Shown here piece by piece: positions 1-5,016 of a stretch of 5,016 bases of DNA. Source of the DNA: Acidobacteriota bacterium (lineage in GTDB: Bacteria > Acidobacteriota > Thermoanaerobaculia > Multivoradales > JAHEKO01); contig SBFI01000117.1 in the NCBI GenBank assembly GCA_006227875.1, forward strand, positions 1-5,016. The letters are read 5' to 3'. The position numbers and the translations under genes are program-made. Positions within the stretch are counted from its first letter, which is position 1, and the number at the start of each line of letters is the position of its first letter. Under the pieces are notes generated by a model. That model searched no databases. It was given only the letters and a program-made list of their open reading frames with translations, and was not told where the DNA came from.

Positions 1-113
1 GGCGCGGAAGTATCCGTGGATTCCTCTTGCTGGGCAAAGCCAATCGAATTGAACAGCAGCGCCGGGAGCAGCGCAGCAGAACAGAGAACTAGGGCCTTCC
101 TCGAGCTCTTCAT
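1..113 (-). CDS. Exported protein, N-terminal fragment (signal peptide)
   Basis: The first 37 codons of a leftward gene are visible; the rest lies beyond position 1. The ATG at 113-111 has a strong GAGGAG ribosome binding site five bases upstream, which fixes the start. The peptide begins MKSSRK, a basic n-region. A hydrophobic stretch (ALVLCSAALLPALLF) follows, then a likely signal peptidase I site after GFA, before an acidic/polar QQEESTDT segment. This is a classic Sec signal peptide, so the product is probably periplasmic, outer-membrane or secreted. The Cys at residue 11 lies inside the hydrophobic core without a convincing lipobox, so I do not call it a lipoprotein. It lies 81 bases downstream of the Cys-rich gene on the same strand and may share its transcript. 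The family cannot be told from this fragment; an outer-membrane receptor is one possibility but is not shown. Confidence 0.72.
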   Translation of the reverse strand, partial: MKSSRKALVLCSAALLPALLFNSIGFAQQEESTDTSA

Positions 114-118
114 AGTGA

Positions 119-124
119 CTCCTC
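119..124 (-). promoter_or_regulatory. Shine-Dalgarno site of the exported-protein gene
   Basis: On the minus strand this reads GAGGAG, with a five-base spacer before the ATG at 113-111. It is the best ribosome binding site on the left side of the window and decides the start of the signal-peptide gene, which is only 37 codons long here. Confidence 0.7.
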
Positions 125-194
125 GCAATGGCGATTCCAACCGACACTGTGATCGGTGGTTCTTTTGTGTTTTCTTTTGGGGCGAGAAGATCGC

Positions 195-581
195 TCAGCG
201 AGCGCGGGGAGGGGGGGGATCGGGTGTGTTGGGAGTGTCCTCCAGGACCGGGTAATCGCCTGCGGCAGTCCGGTCGCTGGCAGGGACGGTATCCAGTAGC
301 GGCTCGCCTTCGACAAGCCCCAACAGGTGACCAAAAACGGTGGCAGCGGTGCTTGGGCTATCGGTGGAGCGCAGACCGCCACACTCGGCTGGCCCGGCGG
401 CCTGTTGACGGCCACAGTTACAGCCGGACATCAGACAGACGCTTGCCACACCGCAGCAGCACTCCGCCTCGGCCTGCCGCTGGGTTGCGGCGGCGGCGAT
501 GGGCCCGAGACCGAGCCATACGCAAACGAAAAGTGCGAGGATCAGACGTAGCCGAGCCCAGCATCCGAGACTCGTGCACAT
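195..581 (-). CDS. Small cysteine-rich secreted protein, function unknown
   Basis: This is a 128-residue protein read from the ATG at 581-579. Residues 8-32 form a signal peptide or membrane anchor: Arg residues, then LRLILALFVCVWLGLGPIAAAA. The next segment is dense in cysteine: Cys41, 42 and 43 in a CCCG triplet, then Cys49, Cys54, Cys56 (CNC) and Cys67. The rest has few obvious motifs and ends in a proline run (DPPPPRAR). Clustered cysteines in an exported domain suggest metal binding or disulfides, but I do not recognise the family. Copper- or metal-related periplasmic proteins are a guess by analogy. A GTG at 623-621 would add 14 residues (MGRFWPKWQRISLE). I prefer the ATG because it places the charged n-region and hydrophobic core in the usual positions, although neither start has a strong Shine-Dalgarno site. 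The gene may be co-transcribed with the exported-protein gene to its left. Overlapping Arg-rich rightward frames look like shadows. Confidence 0.6.
   Translation of the reverse strand: MCTSLGCWARLRLILALFVCVWLGLGPIAAAATQRQAEAECCCGVASVCLMSGCNCGRQQAAGPAECGGLRSTDSPSTAATVFGHLLGLVEGEPLLDTVPASDRTAAGDYPVLEDTPNTPDPPPPRAR
206..218. repeat. Homopolymeric G tract (GGGGA followed by eight G)
   Basis: On the plus strand four G, one A and eight G follow each other directly; on the minus strand the eight-base run encodes Pro codons near the C-terminus of the Cys-rich protein. Runs this long are prone to replication slippage and to sequencing indels. The reading frame of the last seven to eight codons therefore depends on an exact count of G. 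Confidence 0.85.
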
Positions 582-612
582 CTCAAGGCTGATTCTTTGC
601 CACTTGGGCCAA

Positions 613-679
613 AATCGCCCCACTCACCAAGGCAGGGGCCTCCCTATCCGGTGGGGTAGGGAAGCGGGAAAGGGCGATT
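613..679. promoter_or_regulatory. Nested inverted repeats in the divergent intergenic region
   Basis: The outer arms are AATCGCCC (613-620) and GGGCGATT (672-679), a perfect eight-base inverted repeat. Inside lies a second one, TCCCTATCC (641-649) against GGGTAGGGA (654-662), which pairs along nine positions with one T-G wobble and a four-base loop (GGTG). The structure sits between the leftward Cys-rich gene and the rightward catabolic operon. No T-run follows on either strand, so it does not look like an intrinsic terminator. A regulator operator or a structured leader is more likely. No regulator gene is visible in the window. Function is inferred only from position and symmetry. Confidence 0.35.
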
Positions 680-749
680 GACGGAAGAGGGCGGTCCTCA
701 GCGGCTTCCAAATCACTGCCGACTGTACGAGAATGACCCTCCTCGAGAC

Positions 750-754
750 GGAGA
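750..754 (+). promoter_or_regulatory. Shine-Dalgarno site of the epimerase gene
   Basis: GGAGA lies ten bases before the ATG at 765. It is modest, but it supports that start over an in-frame TTG at 678, whose added 29 residues (MTEEGGPQRLPNHC...) match nothing typical of the family. Confidence 0.5.
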
Positions 755-764
755 CCCGAAGAAA

Positions 765-1826
765 ATGCGCGTATCCAACATGATCCACGCGGTCGACACC
801 CACGTCTGTGGTGAGCCCGGTAGGGTCATCGTCGGCGGTGTTCTCGATGTACCCGGCTCGACCATGTTCGAGAAGATGACCTACCTCGAGAACGAGGCCG
901 ACGAGCTGCGGCTGAGAATGCTTCGAGAGCCTCGGGGCTACCCGGCCGCCAACTGCAATCTCATCCTGCCACCGACCCATCCCGAAGCCGATGCCGGCTA
1001 CGTGATCATGGAGCAGGTCGAGTATCCCGGCATGTCGGGCACCAACACTATTGCCGTCGCCACGGTGCTGATCGAGACTGGGATGGTGCCGGTCGCCGAG
1101 CCGGTGACCGAGCTGCTGCTCGAGTCGCCCGCCGGTCTGATCGGCGTGCGAGCCGAGGTGGAGGGTGGAAAAGTCAAACGGGTGACGTTCGAGAATGTGC
1201 CGGCGTTTGCCGTCTTCCTGGATACAGAGGTGGATGTGCCCAAGATCGGCAAGGTACGAGTCGACGTCGCCTACGGCGGCATGTTCTACGTCATCGCCGA
1301 TGCCGAACAGGTCGGTTTGACATTGACGCCCGCAGAAGCCAAAGAGGCCACGAGGGTGGGGGAGATGATCAAGGCAGCGACCCGTGAACAGCTGGAGGTA
1401 CCGGTACATCCCGAGAATCCGGAGATTCGTGGCGTCACCATCGGGCAGCTGTCGGCACCGCCGACAAACCCGCATGCCCATCGCAAGAACACCGTCATCG
1501 TCTCCACCGGCAAGCTGGACTGGGATCGGCCCGATACGTGGACGGGGGCGCTCGACCGCTCGCCCTGCGGTACGGGAACCTCGGCCAAGATGGCAACGCT
1601 CTGGGCCAGGGGCGAGCTGCCGCTCGATCAGGACTTTGTCCACGAGGGCATCCTGGGGACTACCTTCACCGGCCGGCTCGTCCGTGAGACCAAGGTGGGC
1701 GACTATGATGCCGTGGTCCCGACGATCTCGGGTACCGCCTGGATCACCGGATTTGCCCAGTACGTAGTCGACCCCGAAGACCCGTTTCCAAACGGCTTCA
1801 CGGTGGGAGACATCTGGGGAGGATAA
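765..1826 (+). CDS. Proline racemase family enzyme, probable 4-hydroxyproline 2-epimerase
   Basis: The 353-residue product has the usual length for the proline racemase superfamily (PF05544), a cytosolic PLP-independent group that uses two acid/base residues on either side of the substrate alpha carbon. Near the N-terminus is DTHVCGEPGR (11-20), the family signature usually seen as DTHTxGEPxR. The first catalytic site is MSGTNT with Ser91 where classical proline racemases carry Cys (MCGH type). The second is DRSPCGTGTSA with Cys268 intact. VDVAYGGMFYV (167-176) and NPHAHRKNT (235-243) are further conserved blocks. Ser-Cys pairs are known in hydroxyproline 2-epimerases, which interconvert trans-4-hydroxy-L-proline and cis-4-hydroxy-D-proline. 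The DapA-like and semialdehyde dehydrogenase genes directly downstream favour that role over proline racemase. A 3-hydroxyproline dehydratase or epimerase cannot be excluded from sequence alone. The next gene starts four bases after this stop codon, so the two are almost certainly one transcript. Confidence 0.88.
   Translation: MRVSNMIHAVDTHVCGEPGRVIVGGVLDVPGSTMFEKMTYLENEADELRLRMLREPRGYPAANCNLILPPTHPEADAGYVIMEQVEYPGMSGTNTIAVATVLIETGMVPVAEPVTELLLESPAGLIGVRAEVEGGKVKRVTFENVPAFAVFLDTEVDVPKIGKVRVDVAYGGMFYVIADAEQVGLTLTPAEAKEATRVGEMIKAATREQLEVPVHPENPEIRGVTIGQLSAPPTNPHAHRKNTVIVSTGKLDWDRPDTWTGALDRSPCGTGTSAKMATLWARGELPLDQDFVHEGILGTTFTGRLVRETKVGDYDAVVPTISGTAWITGFAQYVVDPEDPFPNGFTVGDIWGG
1816..1823 (+). 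promoter_or_regulatory. Shine-Dalgarno site inside the epimerase 3' end
   Basis: GGGGAGGA covers the last codons of the epimerase (encoding W-G-G) and stands seven bases before the ATG at 1831. Placing the site in the upstream coding sequence, with a four-base gap between genes, suggests coupled translation of epimerase and deaminase. Confidence 0.7.
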
Positions 1827-1830
1827 GAGT

Positions 1831-2733
1831 ATGGAATTCAAAGGCGTGATGCCGGCCATCACCACACCGTTCAACGACGACCTGACCATCGATCACGAGT
1901 TCATCGCCCGCCATGTGAGCTGGCTCGTCGATCACGGTTGTACCGGTATCGTTCCTCTCGGCTCGCTCGGCGAGGGCAACACCCTGCGGATGGACGAGAA
2001 GATCGAGATCGTACGTACCTGTGTCGAGGAGCTGGAGGGACGTGTGCCGGTGATGCCCGGCATCTCCTCGCTCAGCACCGCCGGATCGGTCGAGCTGGCC
2101 CAGGGCGCCGCCGAAGCGGGATGCGGTGCTCTCATGGTGTTGCCGCCTTATGTTCACAACGGCAAGATGCACGAGACCATCGCCCACTTCACCGCCATCT
2201 TCGAGGCTACCGATCTGCCGTGCATGCTCTACAACAACCCGATCGCCTACGGCACAGACATCACACCTGAAATCATCGCCGAGCTCGCTGACCGTCATGC
2301 CAATCTGCAGGCGGTCAAGGAGTCGAGCGGCGATATCCGTCGGGTGACGGCGGTCAAGGCGAGGGTGGGGGAGCGGCTGGCGGTCTTTGCCGGACTCGAC
2401 GATATGCCCTTCGAGGCGGCCTGGGCCGGGGCCAGCGGATGGATCGCGGGCTTGGTCAACGCTTTGCCCGCCGAGTCGGTGCGGTTGTTCGAGCTGTCGG
2501 TCAGCGGTCAGCGGGAGGAGGCCTTCGAGCTCTATCGGTGGTTCCTGCCGCTATTGCGCTTGGACACGGTGCCCGAGTTCGTCCAGCTCATCAAGCTGGT
2601 CCAGGCGGAGGTCGGCATGGGCACGGAGACGGTGCGGCCACCTCGCCGGCGTCTACCGGAGGCGGATCGCGAAGAGGCCTTGAAGGTGATCCGTGACTGT
2701 CTGAGCACTCGACCGCAGATCGCATCGTCCTAG
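1831..2733 (+). CDS. DapA-superfamily lyase, probable pyrroline-4-hydroxy-2-carboxylate deaminase
   Basis: The 300-residue product is a full-length class I Schiff-base TIM-barrel enzyme of the DHDPS/NAL superfamily. The Schiff-base lysine is Lys163 in AVKESSGD and the partner tyrosine is Tyr134 in YNNP. The carboxylate-binding loop is GSLGEG (44-49). Two differences argue against dihydrodipicolinate synthase: the second Thr of the GTTGE loop is Leu46, and the Arg five residues after the active-site Tyr, which binds aspartate semialdehyde, is Ala139 (YNNPIAY). In hydroxyproline catabolism a member of this superfamily converts 1-pyrroline-4-hydroxy-2-carboxylate to 2-oxoglutarate semialdehyde and ammonia in the cytosol. 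The adjacent epimerase and aldehyde dehydrogenase genes make that the best assignment. The ATG is set by the strong GGGGAGGA site upstream. A different 2-keto-acid lyase or dehydratase of the same fold remains possible. An automatic label of dapA would be misleading. Confidence 0.83.
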   Translation: MEFKGVMPAITTPFNDDLTIDHEFIARHVSWLVDHGCTGIVPLGSLGEGNTLRMDEKIEIVRTCVEELEGRVPVMPGISSLSTAGSVELAQGAAEAGCGALMVLPPYVHNGKMHETIAHFTAIFEATDLPCMLYNNPIAYGTDITPEIIAELADRHANLQAVKESSGDIRRVTAVKARVGERLAVFAGLDDMPFEAAWAGASGWIAGLVNALPAESVRLFELSVSGQREEAFELYRWFLPLLRLDTVPEFVQLIKLVQAEVGMGTETVRPPRRRLPEADREEALKVIRDCLSTRPQIASS

Positions 2734-2754
2734 CTCGGGTTTTTGGAGAGGATC

Positions 2755-2761
2755 AGAGAGG
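2755..2761 (+). promoter_or_regulatory. Shine-Dalgarno site of the aldehyde dehydrogenase gene
   Basis: AGAGAGG with a five-base spacer precedes the ATG at 2767. It favours this ATG over an in-frame TTG at 2743 that would add eight residues (MERIREAE). The residues following the ATG, EKILVDGEW, are the usual first strand of aldehyde dehydrogenases. Confidence 0.6.
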
Positions 2762-2766
2762 CTGAA

Positions 2767-4335
2767 ATGGAAAAGATACTTGTAGACGGCGAATGGCGGG
2801 CGGCGGAGTCGACCGGCTCCTTCAAGGCGATCGATCCCAACACGGGCGAGACGTTGGATCATGAGTACCCGGTCAGTAGCCGTGCCGACGTCGACGCTGT
2901 GTTGGCGGCCGGGCTGCGGGCCAGCCACGAGCTCAGGGGCGTCGCTCGCGAGAAGGTGGCCCGGTTTCTGGAGAGGTATGCGGACCTCGTCGACGAACGG
3001 CAGGATCAGATTTCCGAGGCCGCCAGTCTGGAGACCGCTCTGCCGGTCTCGCCACGGTTGAAGGATGTCGAGCTGCCGCGCACGACCGATCAATTGCGGC
3101 AGGCCGCGGCGGCGGCCCGCGATCGCAGCTGGACCCTGCCCACCATCGACACGGCGAGCAACATCCGCTCGATGTTCGGACCGCTGGAAGGGGCGGTCGT
3201 GGTCTTTGGTCCGAACAACTTCCCCTTCGCCTTCAACGGTGTCGCCGGTGGAGATTTCGCGGCTGCGATCGGTGCGGGTAACCCGGTGATTGCCAAGGCC
3301 CACCCCAGCCACCCCCGGACCAGCCAGATGCTGGCCGAGGCCGCGTTCGAGGCCGTGGAGGAGGTGGGTCTGCCCGCTGCCACCGTGCAGATGATCTATC
3401 GCACCAGCCACGCCGACGGCGAGTACCTGGTGTCTCACCCCTCGGTTGCCGCGACCGGCTACACCGGCTCACGCTCGGCGGCTCTGAAGTTGAAGGCCGC
3501 TGCCGACCGTGCCGGCAAGCCGATCTACCTCGAGATGAGCAGTGTCAATCCGGTTTTTGTACTGCCGGGGTCGCTCAGCGAGCGGGCCGAGGCGATCGCC
3601 GACGAGCTGACGGGCTCGGTACTCCTCGGTACCGGTCAGTTCTGTACCTGCCCCGGGTTTGTCGTGGCACAGGCCGGAGAAGAGACCGATAGCTTCGTGA
3701 CATTGCTGCGCGAGCGGATGGAGAAGGCGGGTGTTGGTGCGCTCCTGGGCGTCGGGGTGGTGGAGGGGCTTGGTGAGTCGGTCGAGACCCTGGTGAACGC
3801 CGGGGCCGAGCTGGTTGTAGGCGGCACCGCGCTGGAGGGCCAGGGCTGTCGATTTCAGAATACTTTGCTGCGCACCTCGGGCCGGGAGTTTCTGGGCGCA
3901 CCGGAGAAGCTCCAGACCGAGGCCTTTGGCAATTGCAGCTTGCTGGTGGTCGCCGAGGATGCTGACCAGATGGTGACGATCGCGGGTCTGATCGAAGGCA
4001 GCCTGACCGGCTCGATCTACTCCCACACCGGGGGTGACGACGATGCGCTGTGCGCAGATATCGCCGATCGACTACGAACAAGGGTTGGCCGTCTGTTGAA
4101 CGACAAGATGCCCACTGGTGTCGCGGTAGTGCCCTCGATGAACCACGGCGGGCCCTATCCGGCCACCGGGCACCCGGGCTTCACCTCGGTGGGTATTCCA
4201 GCCTCGCTTCGCCGCTTTGCCATGCTCGAGTGCTATGACAATGTGCGGGAACAGAGGTTGCCGCCAGAGCTGCGGGACGAAAATACGACCGCCGATCTCT
4301 GGCGTCTGGTAGACGGCCGGTGGACCCTTTCCTGA
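2767..4335 (+). CDS. Aldehyde dehydrogenase, probable 2-oxoglutarate semialdehyde dehydrogenase
   Basis: The 522-residue product is a full-length NAD(P)-dependent aldehyde dehydrogenase. Residues 147-184 contain FGPNNFPFAF and the cofactor segment ending IAKAHPSHP, with Asn151 the expected oxyanion residue and Lys177 the cofactor-binding lysine. GYTGSRSAA (231-239) is the Rossmann turn. The catalytic base is Glu256 in YLEMSSVNP and the nucleophile is Cys293 in GTGQFCTCPG. TEAFGN (384-389) is the second cofactor motif. The AKAHPSHP form, the FPFAF block, the length above the usual 480-500 residues and the tail LWRLVDGRW are features I associate with 2-oxoglutarate (alpha-ketoglutaric) semialdehyde dehydrogenases. 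That enzyme makes 2-oxoglutarate in the last step of hydroxyproline, and also of pentose or glucarate, breakdown. It follows the deaminase by 33 bases, in line with its product being the substrate here. A second Cys (Cys295) two residues after the nucleophile is noteworthy. The gene is intact; cofactor preference is not decided. Confidence 0.86.
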   Translation: MEKILVDGEWRAAESTGSFKAIDPNTGETLDHEYPVSSRADVDAVLAAGLRASHELRGVAREKVARFLERYADLVDERQDQISEAASLETALPVSPRLKDVELPRTTDQLRQAAAAARDRSWTLPTIDTASNIRSMFGPLEGAVVVFGPNNFPFAFNGVAGGDFAAAIGAGNPVIAKAHPSHPRTSQMLAEAAFEAVEEVGLPAATVQMIYRTSHADGEYLVSHPSVAATGYTGSRSAALKLKAAADRAGKPIYLEMSSVNPVFVLPGSLSERAEAIADELTGSVLLGTGQFCTCPGFVVAQAGEETDSFVTLLRERMEKAGVGALLGVGVVEGLGESVETLVNAGAELVVGGTALEGQGCRFQNTLLRTSGREFLGAPEKLQTEAFGNCSLLVVAEDADQMVTIAGLIEGSLTGSIYSHTGGDDDALCADIADRLRTRVGRLLNDKMPTGVAVVPSMNHGGPYPATGHPGFTSVGIPASLRRFAMLECYDNVREQRLPPELRDENTTADLWRLVDGRWTLS

Positions 4336-4343
4336 GCTTTCGA

Positions 4344-4361
4344 TCGGAGGCCGGGCCTCGA
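4344..4361. terminator. Weak hairpin between convergent genes
   Basis: GAGG and CCTC arms enclose a five-base CCGGG loop, extended by TC and GA with one bulged G. It lies in the 36-base gap between the stop of the aldehyde dehydrogenase and the stop of the convergent propeller gene. The place suits a shared terminator. The stem is short and no T-run follows on either strand, so this is a weak call. Confidence 0.25.
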
Positions 4362-4371
4362 CCTGGCATAC

Positions 4372-5016
4372 CTACTCGGCCGGCAGATCGGTGATGGTCT
4401 GGAGAACTTCGCCGTCGGGTGACAAGGCGACGATCATCTGCGCCTCACGATCGGCGATCCACACCGTGCCGTCGGGGGCTACATCGAGCTCGGCCGGGGT
4501 GACGAGCTTTCCGCCGGCGATCAATGAGACCGGATCGGTGCACTTCCCCGAGGCCGAGCAGTCGATTCGCCAGATCTGCTTTCCCTTGGCATCACCGATG
4601 AAGACCCGGCCCCTTTCGTCGTCGACGGCTATTCCCACCGGCAAACCGAGGGAACCGGCGATCAGGCTGGGCTTTGGACCCTCGCCGTGCTCGGTCAGTC
4701 GGTAGACGTCACCGTCGACACCACCGATAGCGAAGAGCGAGCCGGTGGCGTTGTCGTAGTGCAGATCGTTGATCACCCCGTCGGACTCGACCTCCAGCCA
4801 GAGCTCGGGGATCGGCTTCTTGGCGGCCAGATCGACGAGGTAGATGACCTTGCCCTCGATTCCCGACAAAAAGATCCTCCGTCCGTCGAAATCGAAGGCC
4901 GCCGCCGCGAACTGCTGAGTGCTCTTGAGCTCGATCGGCTTCTCTGCCACCAAGTCACCGTCGCCGAGCTCGAAACGAGCCACCATGGTCTTGTATTCGT
5001 CGCTTCCTTTGCGAGT
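4372..5016 (-). CDS. NHL/SMP-30-like beta-propeller protein, C-terminal part
   Basis: The last 214 residues and the stop codon (4374-4372) are visible; the frame stays open to the window edge. An internal ATG at 4986-4984 would give 204 residues. It has no adjacent ribosome binding site, and the preceding codons (TRKGSDEYKT) read as normal coding, so the true start is probably beyond 5016. Four repeats resembling propeller blades are visible: FDFDGRRIFLSG with IYLVDL, LHYDNATGSLFAIG with VYRLTE, IAVDDERGRVFIGD with IWRIDC, and LDVAPDGTVWIAD with IVALSPDGEV. This pattern matches NHL or SMP-30/gluconolactonase-like six-bladed propellers. The specific role is unknown; such proteins include lactonases, esterases and non-enzymatic binding proteins. 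Two cysteines (IDCSASGKC) could form a disulfide if exported, but the N-terminus that would show export is missing. It is convergent with the catabolic operon and need not be linked to it. Confidence 0.78.
   Translation of the reverse strand, partial: TRKGSDEYKTMVARFELGDGDLVAEKPIELKSTQQFAAAAFDFDGRRIFLSGIEGKVIYLVDLAAKKPIPELWLEVESDGVINDLHYDNATGSLFAIGGVDGDVYRLTEHGEGPKPSLIAGSLGLPVGIAVDDERGRVFIGDAKGKQIWRIDCSASGKCTDPVSLIAGGKLVTPAELDVAPDGTVWIADREAQMIVALSPDGEVLQTITDLPAE

Noticed and set aside
140..157. ACCGA/TCGGT inverted repeat before the exported-protein gene as a terminator or operator
   Set aside because: Only five base pairs with an eight-base loop and no T-run in the right direction; too weak to call.
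128..592. Rightward open frame (154 codons) opposite the Cys-rich gene
   Set aside because: The translation is Arg-rich and low in order, with no signal peptide or motif. The leftward frame has a coherent signal peptide and cysteine cluster.
678..713. TTGACG as a sigma-70 -35 element for the operon
   Set aside because: No acceptable -10 hexamer follows at 16-18 bases; the first AT-rich stretch (CCAAAT at 708) is about 24 bases away.
678..764. N-terminal extension of the epimerase from TTG at 678
   Set aside because: The added residues do not resemble family members, the family core begins close to the ATG at 765, and that ATG has a ribosome binding site.
624..1889. Long leftward open frame (421 codons) opposite the epimerase gene
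   Set aside because: It is longer than the sense gene but has no recognisable domain and is rich in His, Gly, Arg and Asp, as expected from the complement of GC-rich codons. The rightward frame carries clear proline racemase family motifs.
1831..2733. Lysine-biosynthetic dihydrodipicolinate synthase
   Set aside because: The substrate-binding Arg is replaced by Ala139, the GTTGE loop is GSLGE, and the neighbours are catabolic.
3469..4026. Leftward open frame (185 codons) opposite the aldehyde dehydrogenase
   Set aside because: It lies entirely within a gene with intact catalytic motifs and shows no domain of its own.
4984..4986. ATG at 4986 as the real start of the propeller gene
   Set aside because: No Shine-Dalgarno site stands at a useful distance and the frame is open upstream to the window edge, so the gene is more likely truncated by the window.

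Overview
The window comes from a GC-rich bacterial chromosome. Two leftward genes begin with Sec-type signal peptides, and the codon use and enzymes look like a heterotrophic bacterium. The sequence does not fix the phylum. I see no phage, transposon, CRISPR or RNA-gene signals.

Layout. Positions 1-623, reading left: the first 37 codons of an unidentified exported protein (cut by the window edge), preceded by a small, very cysteine-rich, probably secreted protein. Positions about 582-764: a divergent intergenic region with nested inverted repeats and no clear sigma-70 promoter. Positions 765-4335, reading right: three closely packed genes for a proline racemase/hydroxyproline epimerase family enzyme, a DapA-fold (DHDPS/NAL superfamily) deaminase or lyase, and an aldehyde dehydrogenase resembling 2-oxoglutarate semialdehyde dehydrogenase. 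Positions 4372-5016, reading left and convergent: the 3' part of an NHL/SMP-30-like beta-propeller gene.

The three rightward genes match three of the four steps of bacterial trans-4-hydroxy-L-proline breakdown: epimerisation to cis-4-hydroxy-D-proline, (oxidation), deamination of pyrroline-4-hydroxy-2-carboxylate to 2-oxoglutarate semialdehyde, and oxidation to 2-oxoglutarate. The D-hydroxyproline oxidase/dehydrogenase for step two is absent. The unit is bounded by a divergent gene on one side and a convergent gene on the other, so the oxidase must be encoded elsewhere or the substrate is different.

The less ordinary material is at the left end. It holds the Cys-rich secreted protein, a run of eight G near its 3' end whose loss of one base would fuse its frame to an ATGA overlap with the next gene, and the structured divergent region. 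I did not find convincing evidence of a wholly new system; the central operon is a recognisable catabolic module with some noteworthy active-site features.
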